A stretch of 64,000 nucleotides of DNA, from contig NC_054865.1 in NCBI RefSeq assembly GCF_018320785.1, positions 40,241,398 to 40,305,397 of the forward strand. The letters are read 5' to 3'. Shown here one piece after another: positions 35,775 through 48,425 of the stretch. The DNA comes from Cheilinus undulatus (taxonomy: Eukaryota > Chordata > Actinopteri > Labriformes > Labridae). Numbering within the stretch: position 1 is the stretch's first letter; each line of letters begins with the position of its first letter. The translations under genes and the position numbers were made by a program. The notes beneath the pieces are model-generated. The model was given only the letters and a program-made list of their open reading frames with translations. It was not told where the DNA came from and searched no databases.

Positions 35775-36350
35775 ACAGACCTCCATCATCAGCCCTATCT
35801 CCCAATAGCGAAGAATCCTTTAAAAACATTCCTGGATCCAGACGGTGATCTGGATTACTCCCTCCCCAGTCTCACCCATGGTCTCACCGGAAGACTGAAA
35901 GTCATGGCAGAGGGTGAATATTCCTCTATTCCTCCCAGCATTGTGAGTATTCTCTCTACTATTCACTGTCTTTCTCTCTGTTACACTCCGACTCGTCTCT
36001 TCGACCGGCGTGCGTCTGTCAAACTCTATAAACTCTAAAACTTTGAATAGAAACACACCAAAAAATGCTGCTGGGATTGAAGTTACTCATGTCTGCCATC
36101 TCCTGGTGTAAAGCGGTAACAGCACAGACCCCCGCCATTAGGCCTATCTACCAAAAGTACAGAATCCTTTAAAAAATTCCTGGATCCAGATGTGATCCGG
36201 ATCAGTCCCAAAATCTAATCAGTTCTTCCTTATGCCATTTCTGACATTTCCTGAAAATTTCATCAAAATCCATCCTTGACTTTTTGAGTTATGTTGCTAA
36301 CAAACAAACTAACAAACCAACCCAATCACATAACCTCCTTGGCAGAGGTA
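35775..36350 (+). repeat. LINE-3'-end-like repeat, two direct copies
   Basis: Copy A (35775-35870) and copy B (36122-36350) share GCACAGACC(T/C)CC, CCTATCT, AGAATCCTTTAAAAA and TTCCTGGATCCAGA followed by GTGATC(T/C)GGAT. Copy B continues through TTTCATCAAAATCCATCCTTGACTTTTTGAGTTATG-type sequence, then a CAAACAAACTAACAAACC run and CCTCCTTGGCAGAGGTAAT. I know that ordering from a dispersed fish retroposon end, perhaps RTE-like, but the class is uncertain. The minus ORF at 35820-36056 over copy A is not a gene. Confidence 0.55.
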
Positions 36351-36359
36351 ATAATTAGC

Positions 36360-38233
36360 ACCAACATCATATTTTTAAAACATCAGTGAGCACAGCTCAA
36401 CTTTTAATATGGAGCTTTCAGTACATCTTAGTCTGCTTGTTTACATGCTAGCATTCGCTAATAAGCACTAACCACAAAGTACAGCCGAGGCTGAGAGGGG
36501 TGTCTCAGATTTTTTTTCAAGTATTTCGTCAAAGCCAAACTGAAATGTTAGTTAACTTGGTCACTGGTGCGAAGTGGGTGCTGCATCAACTCCTTGATGA
36601 AAACATGTCCACTGTAGGCATATTTCCAATTAGCGCCATGACTCAGTAGTCAGGGTGCTGACCAAACAAGTTCAACGCCTTCCTTGTTTCAGGAGTTTCA
36701 CAAGGCGTACACAAGGTGACACGGAGGCCAATGCAGCACATAATCTGAAGTCAGCAATAAGGCAGGTGGCAGAAGGGAAATGTCTTCTATTTATCCTCCC
36801 TGTCGATTTTTTCTTTACCAGCCTCCCTGTCCCTTCTGTGCTTTCAGAACTTGCTATTCTCTCTGTCTCCTTGTCGCTGGATGACTTTTTCTTTCCCCCT
36901 CCTCTGAGCCTATGTATCTGGCTGTCTTCTCTACCCCCCTCCTCCCCCTCTCTCCCCCTCTCAGAGTCAGCCTTTGATCTTGCCAGCTCTAGCACAGAGG
37001 TAGACAGTGATGCTGTATGGCTTTTCTCTGCCTATTAATGTCTTAACTCTTGCTCTGCCTTTTGCAGGAGGTCTACTGAGACATCATTTCCCCACACCGC
37101 ACACTCTAATGACAGGTCTGGACACTTCTAATCACATACTGTGCATGGGTGTACGCGTGTGCATGTTGTGTGTTTGCGTGTGAAAGAGAATTAAGGTAAA
37201 TTCCAATGAATTCATACGAGATGAAATAAATGTAGTGACAGCAATTACAAGGACCTTATCAATAACAAACACAACAAACCATGAGGCGTTGTTTGTGTCC
37301 GTGGACATACTTAATACACAGCTCACACTGGCTAGTTGTAATCTGAAGCAATACTTCCTCTGTGGCGAAGCATAAACAAATAAGATATGATGAAAATATA
37401 ACTACATAAACATGCAGACCAGGACATATGAGATCCAACTCTTATTTCACATAATGAGACACCCATGAAAGCCATTTCTTCATTATTAGTGGTGAGACTT
37501 TCTGAAGATGACAGGAAAACTCACCTGAAACTCTGCATCTGATAATTTTTCCTCAAGTTTGAGTCAGTGTTGCTCAATTGAAAATAAAATTTAAAAAAAA
37601 ATCAATTTTCTCTCTTGCAGTAACATTAACAGGTAAATTGAGATAAATACCTTTGGTGGTGGGTGAAAATAACTCACCAGTTGTCTCAAACAACAAAATA
37701 ACATCATGAGAGTGAAAACTCGGGTGGGATGAAATTAAGAGTTGAAGATCTGCTATCAGGCAGGCAGGTACCTCAAAACCATAGTGCAAAAGCAGCATGA
37801 CAGAGGTTAAAAAGAAAGCATCTATTGTAACATCACTATTTTCCTTGAGCCTTTATTTGTGAGTTAAATTCCCAGTAGGATAAAGGAAGTCTCCAAACTG
37901 ATCATTTTGTCAGAGGCAACCAACAGTTAGAATTTCCAAACACGATAAGATTACCATCCTAGATGATAAAGAAAAACATTGTATATGCATCACTTGAGTA
38001 GCAGGACATTCTCCGCTGTTCTGCTCAGAAAGTAAAAGTAATAAATCAGTCTTGAACACTATATCTAGACCCTAACCTTGCATTGCTGATGGATTGGTCA
38101 GATTCCATGTCTGTCATCAGGCAGATCAAACTTGTAAAGCTTCGAGCTTAAACGCTTGTTTCTGGTCAGAAAGTGAATGGACCAATCAGTATTATTTGAG
38201 CACAAAGAAGCAGTAGCAACAAGCTCGATTTAA
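36360..38233. other. spacer, no gene recognised
   Basis: A pyrimidine-rich stretch at about 36830-36965 (CCCCCTCCTC and CTCTCCCCCTCTC runs) makes long ORFs on both strands (36655-37038 plus, 36672-36995 minus). Their low-complexity Ser/Pro or Glu/Arg composition argues against a gene. Nothing else is recognised. Confidence 0.4.
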
Positions 38234-38806
38234 AGTCCAGTGTTTTCACCGTGATTGACAGTTTGAGATGCCATGTCATGTGCTGCTGTTGGTCCACTGT
38301 GCCTTATCAACTCCAGAGTCAACGCTGTCAGCCATCTACCAGGAGGTTTTAGAGCACTTCATGCTTTCATGTGCTGCGAAGATTTATGGAGATACTGATT
38401 TCCTTTTCCAGCAGGACTTGGCACCTGCCCACAGTGAAGCCAGAACCCCCTAGAAACTGGCTCGCTGACCATGGTATGTATTACTGTGGCAGAGAGACTC
38501 AACAGTGTAGATGAGCTGAGGGCTGCTATCAAAGCGACCTGGGCTTCATAACACCCCAGCAGTGCCGCGGACTGATTGCCTTCTTGCGATGCTGCATTGT
38601 TGCAGTAATTCATGCAAAAGGAGCTTCAACCAATTGTTGAGAGCATAAATGAACATAACTCATCAAGATTCAAACAGTTTTATATATATATATATATTTC
38701 ACTTTATGTGAGATTAATCTAAAAATGTGGAAGTTTGACATTTGAATTAAATCACACAGGAAAAAAAATGTTTTCATGATATTCTTATATTTCTGATTTG
38801 CACATG
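38234..38806 (+). mobile_element. Tc1-like element, 5'-truncated relative of the nsun3 intron copy
   Basis: It begins at AGTCCAGTG and follows the 18050-18781 stretch closely: GCCATGTCATGTGCTGCTGTTGG, CAGCCATCTACCAGGAG, GGAGATACTGATTTCCTTTTCCAGCA-type sequence, GCACCTGCCCACAGTGAA and AACACCCCAGCAGTGC. The right end TGATATTCTTATATTTCTGA..GCACATG stops at a TA (38807-38808), as expected for Tc1 insertion. It has an internal deletion where the GWPATCSDLNP block should be. The left terminal half is missing. It is dead. Confidence 0.8.
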
Positions 38807-38808
38807 TA

Positions 38809-39356
38809 CAGTGCTTAACAAATTTATTAGACCACCACCCAAAGTAAGATTTATGCTACAGCTGCATCATGAAGTGCTTTAATGTGGACTCTTTCATTTT
38901 CAGTGAGCTCTCCACATTTTACCATTTTGAACAGGAATGAGGAATTTCAAACTGAATTCACCTTTTTATACCCAAATTTGAGCCGGCTCACTGGGCTTCT
39001 CTGAGAAGTCAGAAATGAATCAAGCACAACATTCAACCACTAAAACTCATTTTTCTGTTCAGGAATGCAAGTAAATAACTATAATATGACATATTAATCA
39101 AGAAATAATAATGTGCTTTACTATTTTTTCTTTTTTTTGTTGTTGTAAATCTGTAAATTTGAAAAATTCATGGATAACAATAATAATTACATTTTAGCAT
39201 TAAAAATATTTGGGTTAAAGAGCTTCTACATGTTGGTGTATTAACCATTGCAGAAACATAAAAAATGATTTTGGTAATTACCAATGCTGTTAATTTAGGG
39301 CAGCTGTGGCATAAACCTTACTTTGGGTGGTGGTCTAATAAATTTGTTAAGCACCT
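38809..39356. mobile_element. non-autonomous Tc1/mariner element with long inverted ends
   Basis: TA at 38807-38808 and 39357-39358 flank it. The left end CAGTGCTTAACAAATTTATT, followed by AGACCACCACCCAAAGTAAG, is matched inversely by the right end CTTACTTTGGGTGGTGGTCT, followed by AATAAATTTGTTAAGCACCT. About 50 bp of each end is inverted with few mismatches. There is no transposase. The ends match the decayed right end of the Tc1 copy in nsun3 intron 1 (GGTGGTCTAAAAAATTTG), so that family probably supplied the transposase. Confidence 0.88.
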
Positions 39357-39358
39357 TA

Positions 39359-40668
39359 TGTAAATCTATCCCTCTTGAGGGATAGTATTAAAGTGGTGTA
39401 TTTGAGTGCTGTAACAGAAGTAGTCTATTGCGTGCTTACCTTCCACTCCAAGTGGCCAATCAGTGTTGACACTCTGTAATGAAGAGGATTTTATCTTTTT
39501 GAAATCGTACCTCTAACTAGTTGCAACTGGGGGGTTGCAACATATTCAATTAAATCCCCTCTGGTCCTTTTCTGAGAGCACTGACCTCTATTTGTGGAGG
39601 GGCTGAAGCGTCAGAGACTCCTGTTTGGTGCTCCGCCATATGTTCTGTTTTTCTAATTGGCCAGTAATGAATCTGACAGAGTATTAGTCCAATCGCCCTC
39701 CCAGTTATTTTCTTATAGTTTCTGTTCTTTTGTTATGGCACCACCATCACCAGCTGGTTGTATGGCATGGCTGTCATGCTGGAAAGGAGAACAGACCTTC
39801 CTGGTTTCACAGTTAGTGACTGATGAGAAGAAAGAGGGTCACTGTCTTGATGAGCTGAGGCAGGAAGGTGAGCTACCTTTGGATGATTGTTTCGAGCGAA
39901 TGATAAACTGTTTGCCTGTTTCCTTTCTATAATTAGGGTTCTTTTAAGTTTAGTCACAAGCTTATATTATTAAAAAATGAACCACCATCCAACAACTCTC
40001 AGAAGGGTGTGCCAGACCAAAGCACAGTGAGCTCCTTTGCCTAGGACTTGGCAGCCACATGTGGATACGGCAGTAGATGCCTGGAAACCTTGGAGAAGTG
40101 TTTTCCCAGGGTCCTATTTGCCGGGATACTTCCCAAACACTGTTTATGGGGTGTTGCCCCAATGGATGTGAAATATATCCTCCTCCATGCATGTGTGAAA
40201 CAGTGTGTCAGACACATTTAGATGATGGAGGAATGCATGCACCACTGGGAAAGCAGAACATTTTCTATTATACCCAGACCATGATTTTATGTCTAAACTT
40301 AACCTAAATATAGTTTTAAACTTTTAGAATTAAATGTATCATTTCATCAAACTTCCCTTCACATCATTCAATAAAATCCAATATCCTGCAGCCTTATTTA
40401 AGCTTCACTTCATTTTTTTTTTCATTTTTTAGTTGAGTTTTTGCTTAAATCAAGCATATTTCTGGTTCCAAAATTAGATTCTGGAGGAATAAGTCATTTA
40501 AAAGCAGTTGGCAGGGAAGATTTTGCAGAAATTCTCAGTAATTAATAATAATCTTCATCATAATGTTTCCCCACAGTTGCAGTTGCAAAAAAATCAATCA
40601 AGATAAGCTTGCATTTGTCTCATCTGTCTCTGTGTGCCCAACTTCTGTCTTTCTTTCTTCTCTCCTAC

Positions 40669-40707
<39 letters not shown>

Positions 40708-43524
40708 TGCTGCCGATTCATCTTTCTGCATTTTTTTCCTGGAGTGATGGCTCAATTACCATTCCTCACGCTCAGGCTTTCAAACATGGAGCAGAATTCC
40801 TCGACCAGTGAAAAAAAAATAAAAGAAAGCCTTTTAATTTCCCCTCACTCCCCCTCTCTGGCTGTCATAGTTCACTCAGCTCAGAAGTGAATGGTGACAC
40901 CTGTAATTTAAGAGGTATCTGAGCTGGAGCTGAGCTTTGGATCGATTCAGTGAACTCAGTACTTAACGCCAGAGGAGGGTAAAAACTTCTGAATGAATGC
41001 ATGAGGGAATCAATTAGTCATAAACTCTGCTTCCCATAAAAACTGATATGAACAGTGCAATATCATCTAATTCAGCTTTTATATTAAAGGATCTTATCAT
41101 CTGGTTTCAACAATATGAAAAGACTGAAACTCATTTATTCTAAGTCTTATTTCAGGTCATCTATTTTCCTCCTGCACATTGTCTTCTGCCTCCCATCCCG
41201 ACTTCGTCTCCCCGTTTCTCTCCCACCTTAATCCTCTCTTACCCTAAGTGCTAGCTCCCAGCCCCGAGCCTCAGGGATCCACGACTTGATTGTGTTTTGA
41301 TGTTCTTGTGAAACTTACAAGTGCACTCAGGACTCAAGACCCATAACATACATTTTCAGGACCGCTCACCCAGAGGAAAAGAGGCAGAGGGAAAGGACGG
41401 ATAAGGAAGAGTACTTACTATTACCCCCCGCCCGCAGTGTACACACTGGAGGTTATATATGCATCACAAGTCCCTGTGTTATTGTACATTTGAGGGCAGA
41501 AGCAACATACTGTGGATCATCTTCATTATATATGCCTGCATATGTCCTTGTTGTGTCCTGATTCAGGGCTAAAGTGCCCTCAAATGTTTATTACATGCTA
41601 GTATTTTTGCACACTTTATAAGAGAACGGTTCAGAGTTCTTTCAGTGAGGTTGTATGAGCTTATTGTCAATAAGATGTGTGTAAGCCCACAGGGGACGCC
41701 GGTTAGCAGGCTCCTTAAAGACGAGACCAACAGGAGGCAAAGAAGCTGCATTGTTTGAGACAAAGCTTTTTGTACCAGGTAAATTTACATCAGACTGAAT
41801 GTTCACATATGTGCTGTGTTACTTAACTATTGCTGGAACAAAGTGGCTTATTCATAGAAAAGCTAACAGCTGGAATAAAGCATACTCTTAATGACAAGTA
41901 CCTCATACAACCTCACTTCAACCTCCGGAGACCTGCGCTTTAGTTTATGGGTTTTAGTTTCCCCCACTTATCTGGGATCAGTTGGCCTAATAAGTTTAAA
42001 AACGAAGCCTCAAATATGAGATCCACACTTTTCCTGAAAGTCCTGTTTTTAGACAAATACAGGACTGGATCTGTTTAAGAGCATCTGTTGGACAGTTGTT
42101 GGGGGTTGTCAGTCAATCAGAAATGGTGTCAGATATTTAGAGAAGCATGGGGGAGTCATTTCAACAACTTTTACTCGAAAAGTTCTGAATTTCTTGGAGA
42201 ATTTCTATTCCTTTCCCTAAAATTTCTAGGAGTCTGGCAGCAGACCATTCATTTCTAACAGCCAGTCTTACAGACTGTTCTTCTGAGATGCTGTATATGT
42301 CAGAAAGGAAGTGTTGTAATTCACTGCTACATCGTATGTCCAGTTTTAGATTTTTTTAAAATTCACTTTATTCTTAAACAAAGTCTGGCAGTTACATTTA
42401 TGAAATAGCCACATAGCAAACATTACATACTGAGCAACATTTCATAAATAAAATAGATCATAAATAAAATAGATGAAAAAGGTCAAAGGTCTAATCTGGG
42501 ATTAAATTATATTTAGATCTGTTTTAAAAGAAATAATATGAACAGTGGATCAGATAAGGCTAACAATGGTACATTTGCGATGTAGTTAATGTTTCTACAT
42601 GAGCCAATGCAGCTAAGCTAGCTTTAGAAATATAAGCTTTAGCAGACATAGCTTATTATAACTCTATGAAGCTTACATAGTTGCAGCTAGATAGCTCTTT
42701 GTTACAGGAGATTAGTCTTGAATCAAAGATTAGAGAGAGGGAGATAAGATGAAGAAAGTACCAGTTGATAATATTTGGTTTTAAGGACTGAACAGTATCT
42801 TTTCGGTTAGATTAAGAAAAAACACAACACTTTGCACTCTGTTATTTTCAGATGTGATCCTAAATCTGAAAAGGATATCACCTTGCACACTGATTGTGTT
42901 TTATTTGTAGTCACTGTGAAAAATAGTAGAATGTGCAACATTGTTTTGTACTGCCATGAAAATAAGCCAAAATAGTTCAAAAATAACAAAATGCCTTTAT
43001 CTGTTTGATTTCCATGGTTGCCATCCACATTATAAGGGGCCAAACCACGGTGTTTAAAGTGAGGTTTCAGAGTGAAAAAGAGAGACTAGGGGAGGAAGGT
43101 GAGTGAGCAAGAGAGAGAGAAGAAAGCAGCAGTTTTGAGTCATAGATCACCCATCTGAATGACTTGGACTGTTGTGGAAATTTGCGTAGACTCAAACCTG
43201 TTCTCAAACAAAAAAGACAAACGAAAGTTTCAGTTTCAGTGTGCAAACTAATTAGAACAACGACATCAATTTACTTTTTTAACATAAGCAGAATTTGGAT
43301 GGAAAAAAAAATGAATCAGTGTGCAAGGGCCTTTAGATCCAAACAAGGGATTTGATTGGACTTACTGGAATACCAGCATGCCTACATTATCATCTTTGCA
43401 CACACCTGTCTTTGTGTATGTTGGTTAACTTTGAACTTCAGCTGGTCACATACATACGAATGTCCTCTGATAATATTTGAGTAAAACTAGCAGTTGTTAC
43501 ACAAAGAAGAGTTTAGGAAAATGC
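39359..43524. other. 4.2 kb spacer, no gene recognised
   Basis: Holds a CT microsatellite (40672-40704) and a run of AGCT/GTAGC-like phrases near 42595-42700 related to 48200-48425. The ORFs at 39657-39932, 39962-40192, 40563-40890 and 41569-41763 are short and unlike known families. 40563-40890 is driven by the microsatellite. Confidence 0.4.
40672..40704. repeat. (CT)n microsatellite
   Basis: About 16 perfect CT units in a pyrimidine-rich neighbourhood. Confidence 0.95.
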
Positions 43525-43532
43525 TGCCTGAC

Positions 43533-43991
43533 CAAGGTTATAATAGTTTTAAATTTTTCATTAGTTTTAGTTTAGTTTTTATTAGTTTCATTGTTAGTTT
43601 TAGTTTTGTCGGCAATGTGGGATACCTGCCGGGGGCGACACCCAAAAGGGCTCTTCACTTTTCTCTGGAATTATTTAATTTGAATGTTGGTATACAACTC
43701 GAGACCTAAAATTACCATTGAGTGAAGCTGTCTTTAATCAAATCAGGCAGTTTTACTCTATCCAGGCTTGGGTGTCCATGTCAGTCAGTATGCTAGTATC
43801 AAAGACTAAAACAAAGGAGCTTTTGTCCCTAATTCCACTTCATTTTAGTTAGTTTTGTAAGCACAAAATACAGTTTAGTTAGTTTTGTTTTATTTGTAAA
43901 GCTTAGTTTTTATTTAGTTTCAGTTAACTAAAATGATTTTTACATTTAGTTTTAGTTATTTAGTTAGTTTTACTTAACTATAATAACCTTG
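43533..43991. mobile_element. hAT-like MITE with perfect 8-bp target duplication
   Basis: TGCCTGAC occurs exactly at 43525-43532 and 43992-43999. The element starts CAAGGTTATAATAGTTTT and ends AACTATAATAACCTTG, so the first 14 or so bases are inverted with one or two differences. The subterminal parts are rich in TTAGTTTTAGTT. The centre (GGCAATGTGGGATACCTGCCGGGGGCGAC) is unrelated to the rest. At 459 bp with no transposase it is non-autonomous. The 8-bp duplication points to the hAT superfamily. Confidence 0.88.
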
Positions 43992-43999
43992 TGCCTGAC

Positions 44000-46900
44000 A
44001 ACAGTTTGTTCTTCTGGTTGCACTGGTGGACCCAGAGGAACCACAAACAGAAACAAAATCTGATGTTGCCTAAACATTTAAACTTGTAGACTTATTCACT
44101 TAAGAATAATCAAGAAGCGTGGGCTAAGTGTTACTAGATGTCTGTCTCAAGAACTACTTCATATTTATTAAAGTAAAAAAAAAGCAGTTCCATCTGTCTG
44201 ACCTTTATTAAACACTCCCTACCCCTGAGTGTGTATCCCTGATGCTGAGACCACGGGGTTGGAGTGTTTATGTCTCTATTTGTCTCTTTCCTGGGGGCGG
44301 ATCACGACCATGTGAAAGGTGGCTGTTGGCCAGAATATCAAAGCTGTAGTGAATGAGGCCTTTTATATCTCCCTCAAATCAATAAGAGCTTTATAGGGGG
44401 CTGTTTGAAATTCAATATACTGATGTGATATTGATCTATTTTGTAATAGAGCAACATCAAATAAGTCTGAGAATGAAGTTAGGCCATAACCTTATACACT
44501 TTAAAATGTAAATCACTAAATATAATGAAACACTGGATGGGTAAATTAGCTGATTTGTCCATCTTGGACCATTTTAGGTGTGCTGAAGCACCCATAAAGT
44601 TCTTCTTAGCACCCCATAAAAATATCAAAGACGCTGTGCGGTTTATTTTTTTTTCCCAGCTATTATTTTGAATAAAGTGAAGTAACAATCAGACTTATGC
44701 ACCATATATTTCACCTAAATAAAGCATAAATCAGCTGTTAATTTATACCTTATTTAATCTGTGATAAATACTGATGGAATTGACAGTTTCTTTAGTCTTC
44801 GCCATATAAAACCAGTCAAGTAAATCAGAGATCGTGGGACTACTTACACTGATATTAAACATAATCCATTGTCATTAGATGCCTTGTCACCTAACTGAAT
44901 GCTTGCTGTAGCTACTGTAAAAGCCCAGCTTCATCCTATGTCTTTATTAACATACAGTTATGACTCAGAACATTTTTCTGAACATATTTATTCTGAACAT
45001 AGCTATTAAAACACAACAGTTTTTAGCTGAAATATAGCTGTTTACTGCTCATACCCTACTGATTTCTATCACTAGTTTCAACTTTCTTCATATCAGCGGC
45101 TGCAACAGTTGTTAGACTTGTGCGGCCTGAGGAAACAAATGCATAGGCTCAGCAGTCCACCCAACAAGTGAGGGTGCGGTGGTTTGTGGAAATGCAAACT
45201 ATTTTTGGGGTACGTACCAAAATGTACTCAATCAAACTGACTATCTGATGCAAACATGGCTGATAATCATGGCTTTGCATGAACTGAATTACAGACTGTA
45301 GGCCTGCAAAAAATCTTTAATTTTCACGTCCAAAATGGTCTTTAAATTTGAACTGTTGCATCTAATTTCATTCTAAAACACAAAGACAAATCAAACAGAG
45401 GAATACCAACAGACTGGCTGTTAATCTGCTCATATTCTGACATATTCCATAAGTATGCAACTTCAATCAGATGCACAAACATGATCTATAAGCATCAAGG
45501 GCAACATTAACAGACTTTTGTTCTTTTGTTTAACATCCATCTGTATTACTTTCTAAACTGATGCATAAAAAATTAAGAAATGTCAGCCCATTTTTTAATT
45601 TGTTTCTGCAGAAATAAATCAACCACCGAAGAAACATGAATGTCAAAGCCTCGGGGGCACTAACACCGGCCCGAGTGTGAAAACATAAATAGACAGTCTT
45701 TTGTGTTGTTGCTGCGTTGCCACATTCATTATGCACAGCTAGTTAAAATGAATAATGCAGGTGACTAAATGGTTCTACAGAAGTAGTTCAATTATCATCA
45801 TGAATAATAAATTCATTATTAAAAGGTGCTTGGAGATTTTAGTCACACAATGAGACAGCGTATAAACACCAGACTTGGCAGAATTGGGTGTTAAATAAGC
45901 TCACATTCAGCACAATCCCACCAATTAGAAAAAACGTCACATTAGCTGTTTACAGGCAGATTGTCTGACATTCACTAGGGTTATGAAAAGTTTTAAGGTG
46001 CATATAAAATTACATCCTACTTTTATAAGCCAACTGATGCTACTGAATTCACAAGTATAGCTCGAATGTTTTCAGTAAAATGGGACAAAACAGTGAAAAT
46101 AATGAGTCACAAGCATGGGTATAACAAGCTGTGAACACAAATCACAGGTTTACACTTATTGTCATTCCCCAACTGTTCCTCTACTACTAATTAAATGGTC
46201 ACATAAAACTTTAATCTCCTCTCACCACTTCCTCTGCTCTCTTTCCCCAACCATGCTGCATCCACTTGCCTGTCCATCACCTATCAGCTATAACATTAGA
46301 GGACAGCTCAATTATTAATGGGCTTTAAGTTCCAGCTGAAGCTTTAATAGATACACTTCAGCTTTCCACATCATCCATTCATTCATTTTGCATATCAGGC
46401 CTGCTTAGTGCATCCAGTGTCAGGGATTCTATGGAGCCTTTCCCATCATGCATTTGGTAAAAAGCAGAGGGAAAACAGTGTCAGACCAAGGCCACATCGA
46501 CTTTCAGCTGCATCCACATAATATCACCACGGCTCTGCATACACCTGCGCATGAAGAGGTGAGAGGATAGAGGGATGAGAAATGTCGTTCAAAAAGCTAC
46601 TGTGAGCTGAATTTTAACTTTGAAGCAACACAAAGCCCAACCAATTCAAACTGTTTTTTTCTTGTATAACCATGTATAATTAGTCAAGTGAATTGCATAA
46701 AAGCGTTTAATGAGATAGCATAATTTCATTTTACATTTGCATTTTGGGCAATTAACTGATAAAGCAGGCTGATTTATAATAAAGCAGCATGAAAAGGTCA
46801 CAGTCTTAGAAATAAAGGAATTTAAGGAGATGTGTTTGAATTTTCCCTTTTCTCAATGAAAGGCAGCAGCGTTTAAGAAATAAATAATCACATATGACAT

Positions 46901-47285
46901 CCTATGGAAAAATTATAATGCCTATATTTGACTTACATCCTCATGCAGGCGTACCAATATGTGACACTTGTTGAAGAAAATTTGAAGAGAAGTAAGGTTA
47001 ATCATGTTAACTGAAAGGTAATGAGGTGGAAGATCTAGTGGAGATGGAATAGCTGGCAGGAAGTAGAAAGATTCAGCGAGTCAAATGAGGCTGTAACCTC
47101 TAAAGTGAGCAATGAGCCATGAAACAGGATGGCAGGTGAGAAGTTGCTGAAATTAGATTAGAGATGGACAGAGATGAACAGCGTGTGATGGGAGTGAAGT
47201 ACCACGGCTTTATTTTAGGAGCAGAGAAGAGACAAGACTCAGTCTACAGCCAATATAAATTATTTGTTTGGTTGTGTAAGATATA
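44000..47285. other. 3.3 kb spacer, no gene recognised
   Basis: No exon, RNA gene or mobile-element boundary recognised. Stretches near 45740-45830 and 46660-46780 are rich in ATTA/TAAT cores and could be regulatory, but there is no direct evidence. Confidence 0.4.
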
Positions 47286-48175
47286 CACTATATTGCCAAA
47301 AGTATTGGCTCACCTGCCGCATATAAGCGACATCCCATTCTTAATCCATAGGGCTTAATATGATGTTGGTCCACCCTTTGCAGCTATAACAGCTTCAACT
47401 CTTCTGGGAAGGCTTTCCACAAGGTTTAGGAGTGTGTTTATGGGAATTTTTGACCATTGTTCCAGAAGCGCATTTGTGAGGTCACACACTGATGTTGGAT
47501 GAGAAGGCCTGGCTCTCAGTCTCCACTGTAATTCATCCCAAAGGTGTTCTATTGGGTTGAGGTCAGGACTCTGTGCAGGCCAGTCAAGTTCATCCACACC
47601 AAACTCTCTCATCCATGTCTTTATGGACCTTGCTTTGTGCACTGGTGCACAGTCATGTTGGAACAGGAAGGGGCCATCCCCAACCTGTTCCCACAAAGTT
47701 GGGAGCATGGAATTGTCCAAAATCTCTTAGTACACTAAAGCATTCAGAGTTCCTTTCACGGGAACTAAGGGGCCAAGCCCAGCTCCTGAAAAACGAATCC
47801 CACACCATAATCCCCCTTCCACCAAACTTTGCGCTTGGCACAGTGCAGTCAGACAGCTACCATTCTCCTGGCAACCACCAAACCCAGACCTGTCCATCAG
47901 ATTGCCAGATGGAGAAGCGCGATTCATCACTCCCATTCCATTAAGCTCTTTACGCACTGAGCTAATCTGAAGGCCCCATGAAGTTTGGAGATCTGTAGCA
48001 ATTGACTCTGCAGAAAGTTAGTGACCTCTGTGCACTCTGTGCATCCGCTGACCCCGCTCTTTCATTTTATGTGGCCTACCACTTTGTGGCTGAGTTGCTG
48101 TTGTTCCCAATCACTTCCACTTTGTTATAATACCACTGACAGTTGACTGTGGAATATTTAGAAGTGAGGAAATTT
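47286..48175 (-). mobile_element. Tc1-like transposon, truncated, minus-strand transposase remnant
   Basis: A TA at 47284-47285 precedes the terminal repeat CACTATATTGCCAAAAGTAT. The minus strand carries the C-terminal half of a Tc1 transposase at 47355-47720: FLFQHDCAPVHKARS, then ELDWPAQSPDLNPIEHLWDE, then NLVESLPRRVEAVIAAKGG. This includes the second Asp and the Glu of the DDE triad. The upstream part continues in shifted frames (GGXXVWDSFF near 47815, VWRLPG-like near 47870) up to about 48175, where similarity stops. The N-terminal end and second terminal repeat are lost. Confidence 0.88.
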
Positions 48176-48199
48176 CACCACTGGACTAGCATTATTAAG

Positions 48200-48425
48200 T
48201 GAGCCATGTAGCTAAGTTAGCTTTAGCAAATGTAGCTTTAGCTAACATAGCTAAGTAAGCTTAGTAGATAAGGTAGCTTATGTAACTAACATTAGTTTTG
48301 TAGCTTCTTTAGTATGGATATCAGTGAGCCATGTGTGCTTAAGCTTAAGCTACATTAGCTACGTTGTTAAATCATCTATGTAGCTTATTCAGCTAGTGTA
48401 GCTTTATAAGCTGTGTTTGCTTTGT
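48200..48425. repeat. AGCT/TAGC-rich degenerate repeat
   Basis: Phrases such as GTAGCTTTAGCTAACATAGC, TAAGCTTAGTAG, TTAAGCTTAAGCTACATTAG and GTAGCTTATTCAGCTAG follow one another with no fixed period. GAGCCATGT(A/G) occurs twice, near 48200 and 48326. A shorter stretch of the same kind lies at about 42595-42700. No coding potential. Confidence 0.6.

Noticed and set aside
36655-37038. 127-aa plus-strand ORF and 107-aa minus-strand ORF over the same DNA
   Set aside because: Both depend on a pyrimidine/purine-rich tract. There are no domains and no splice context.
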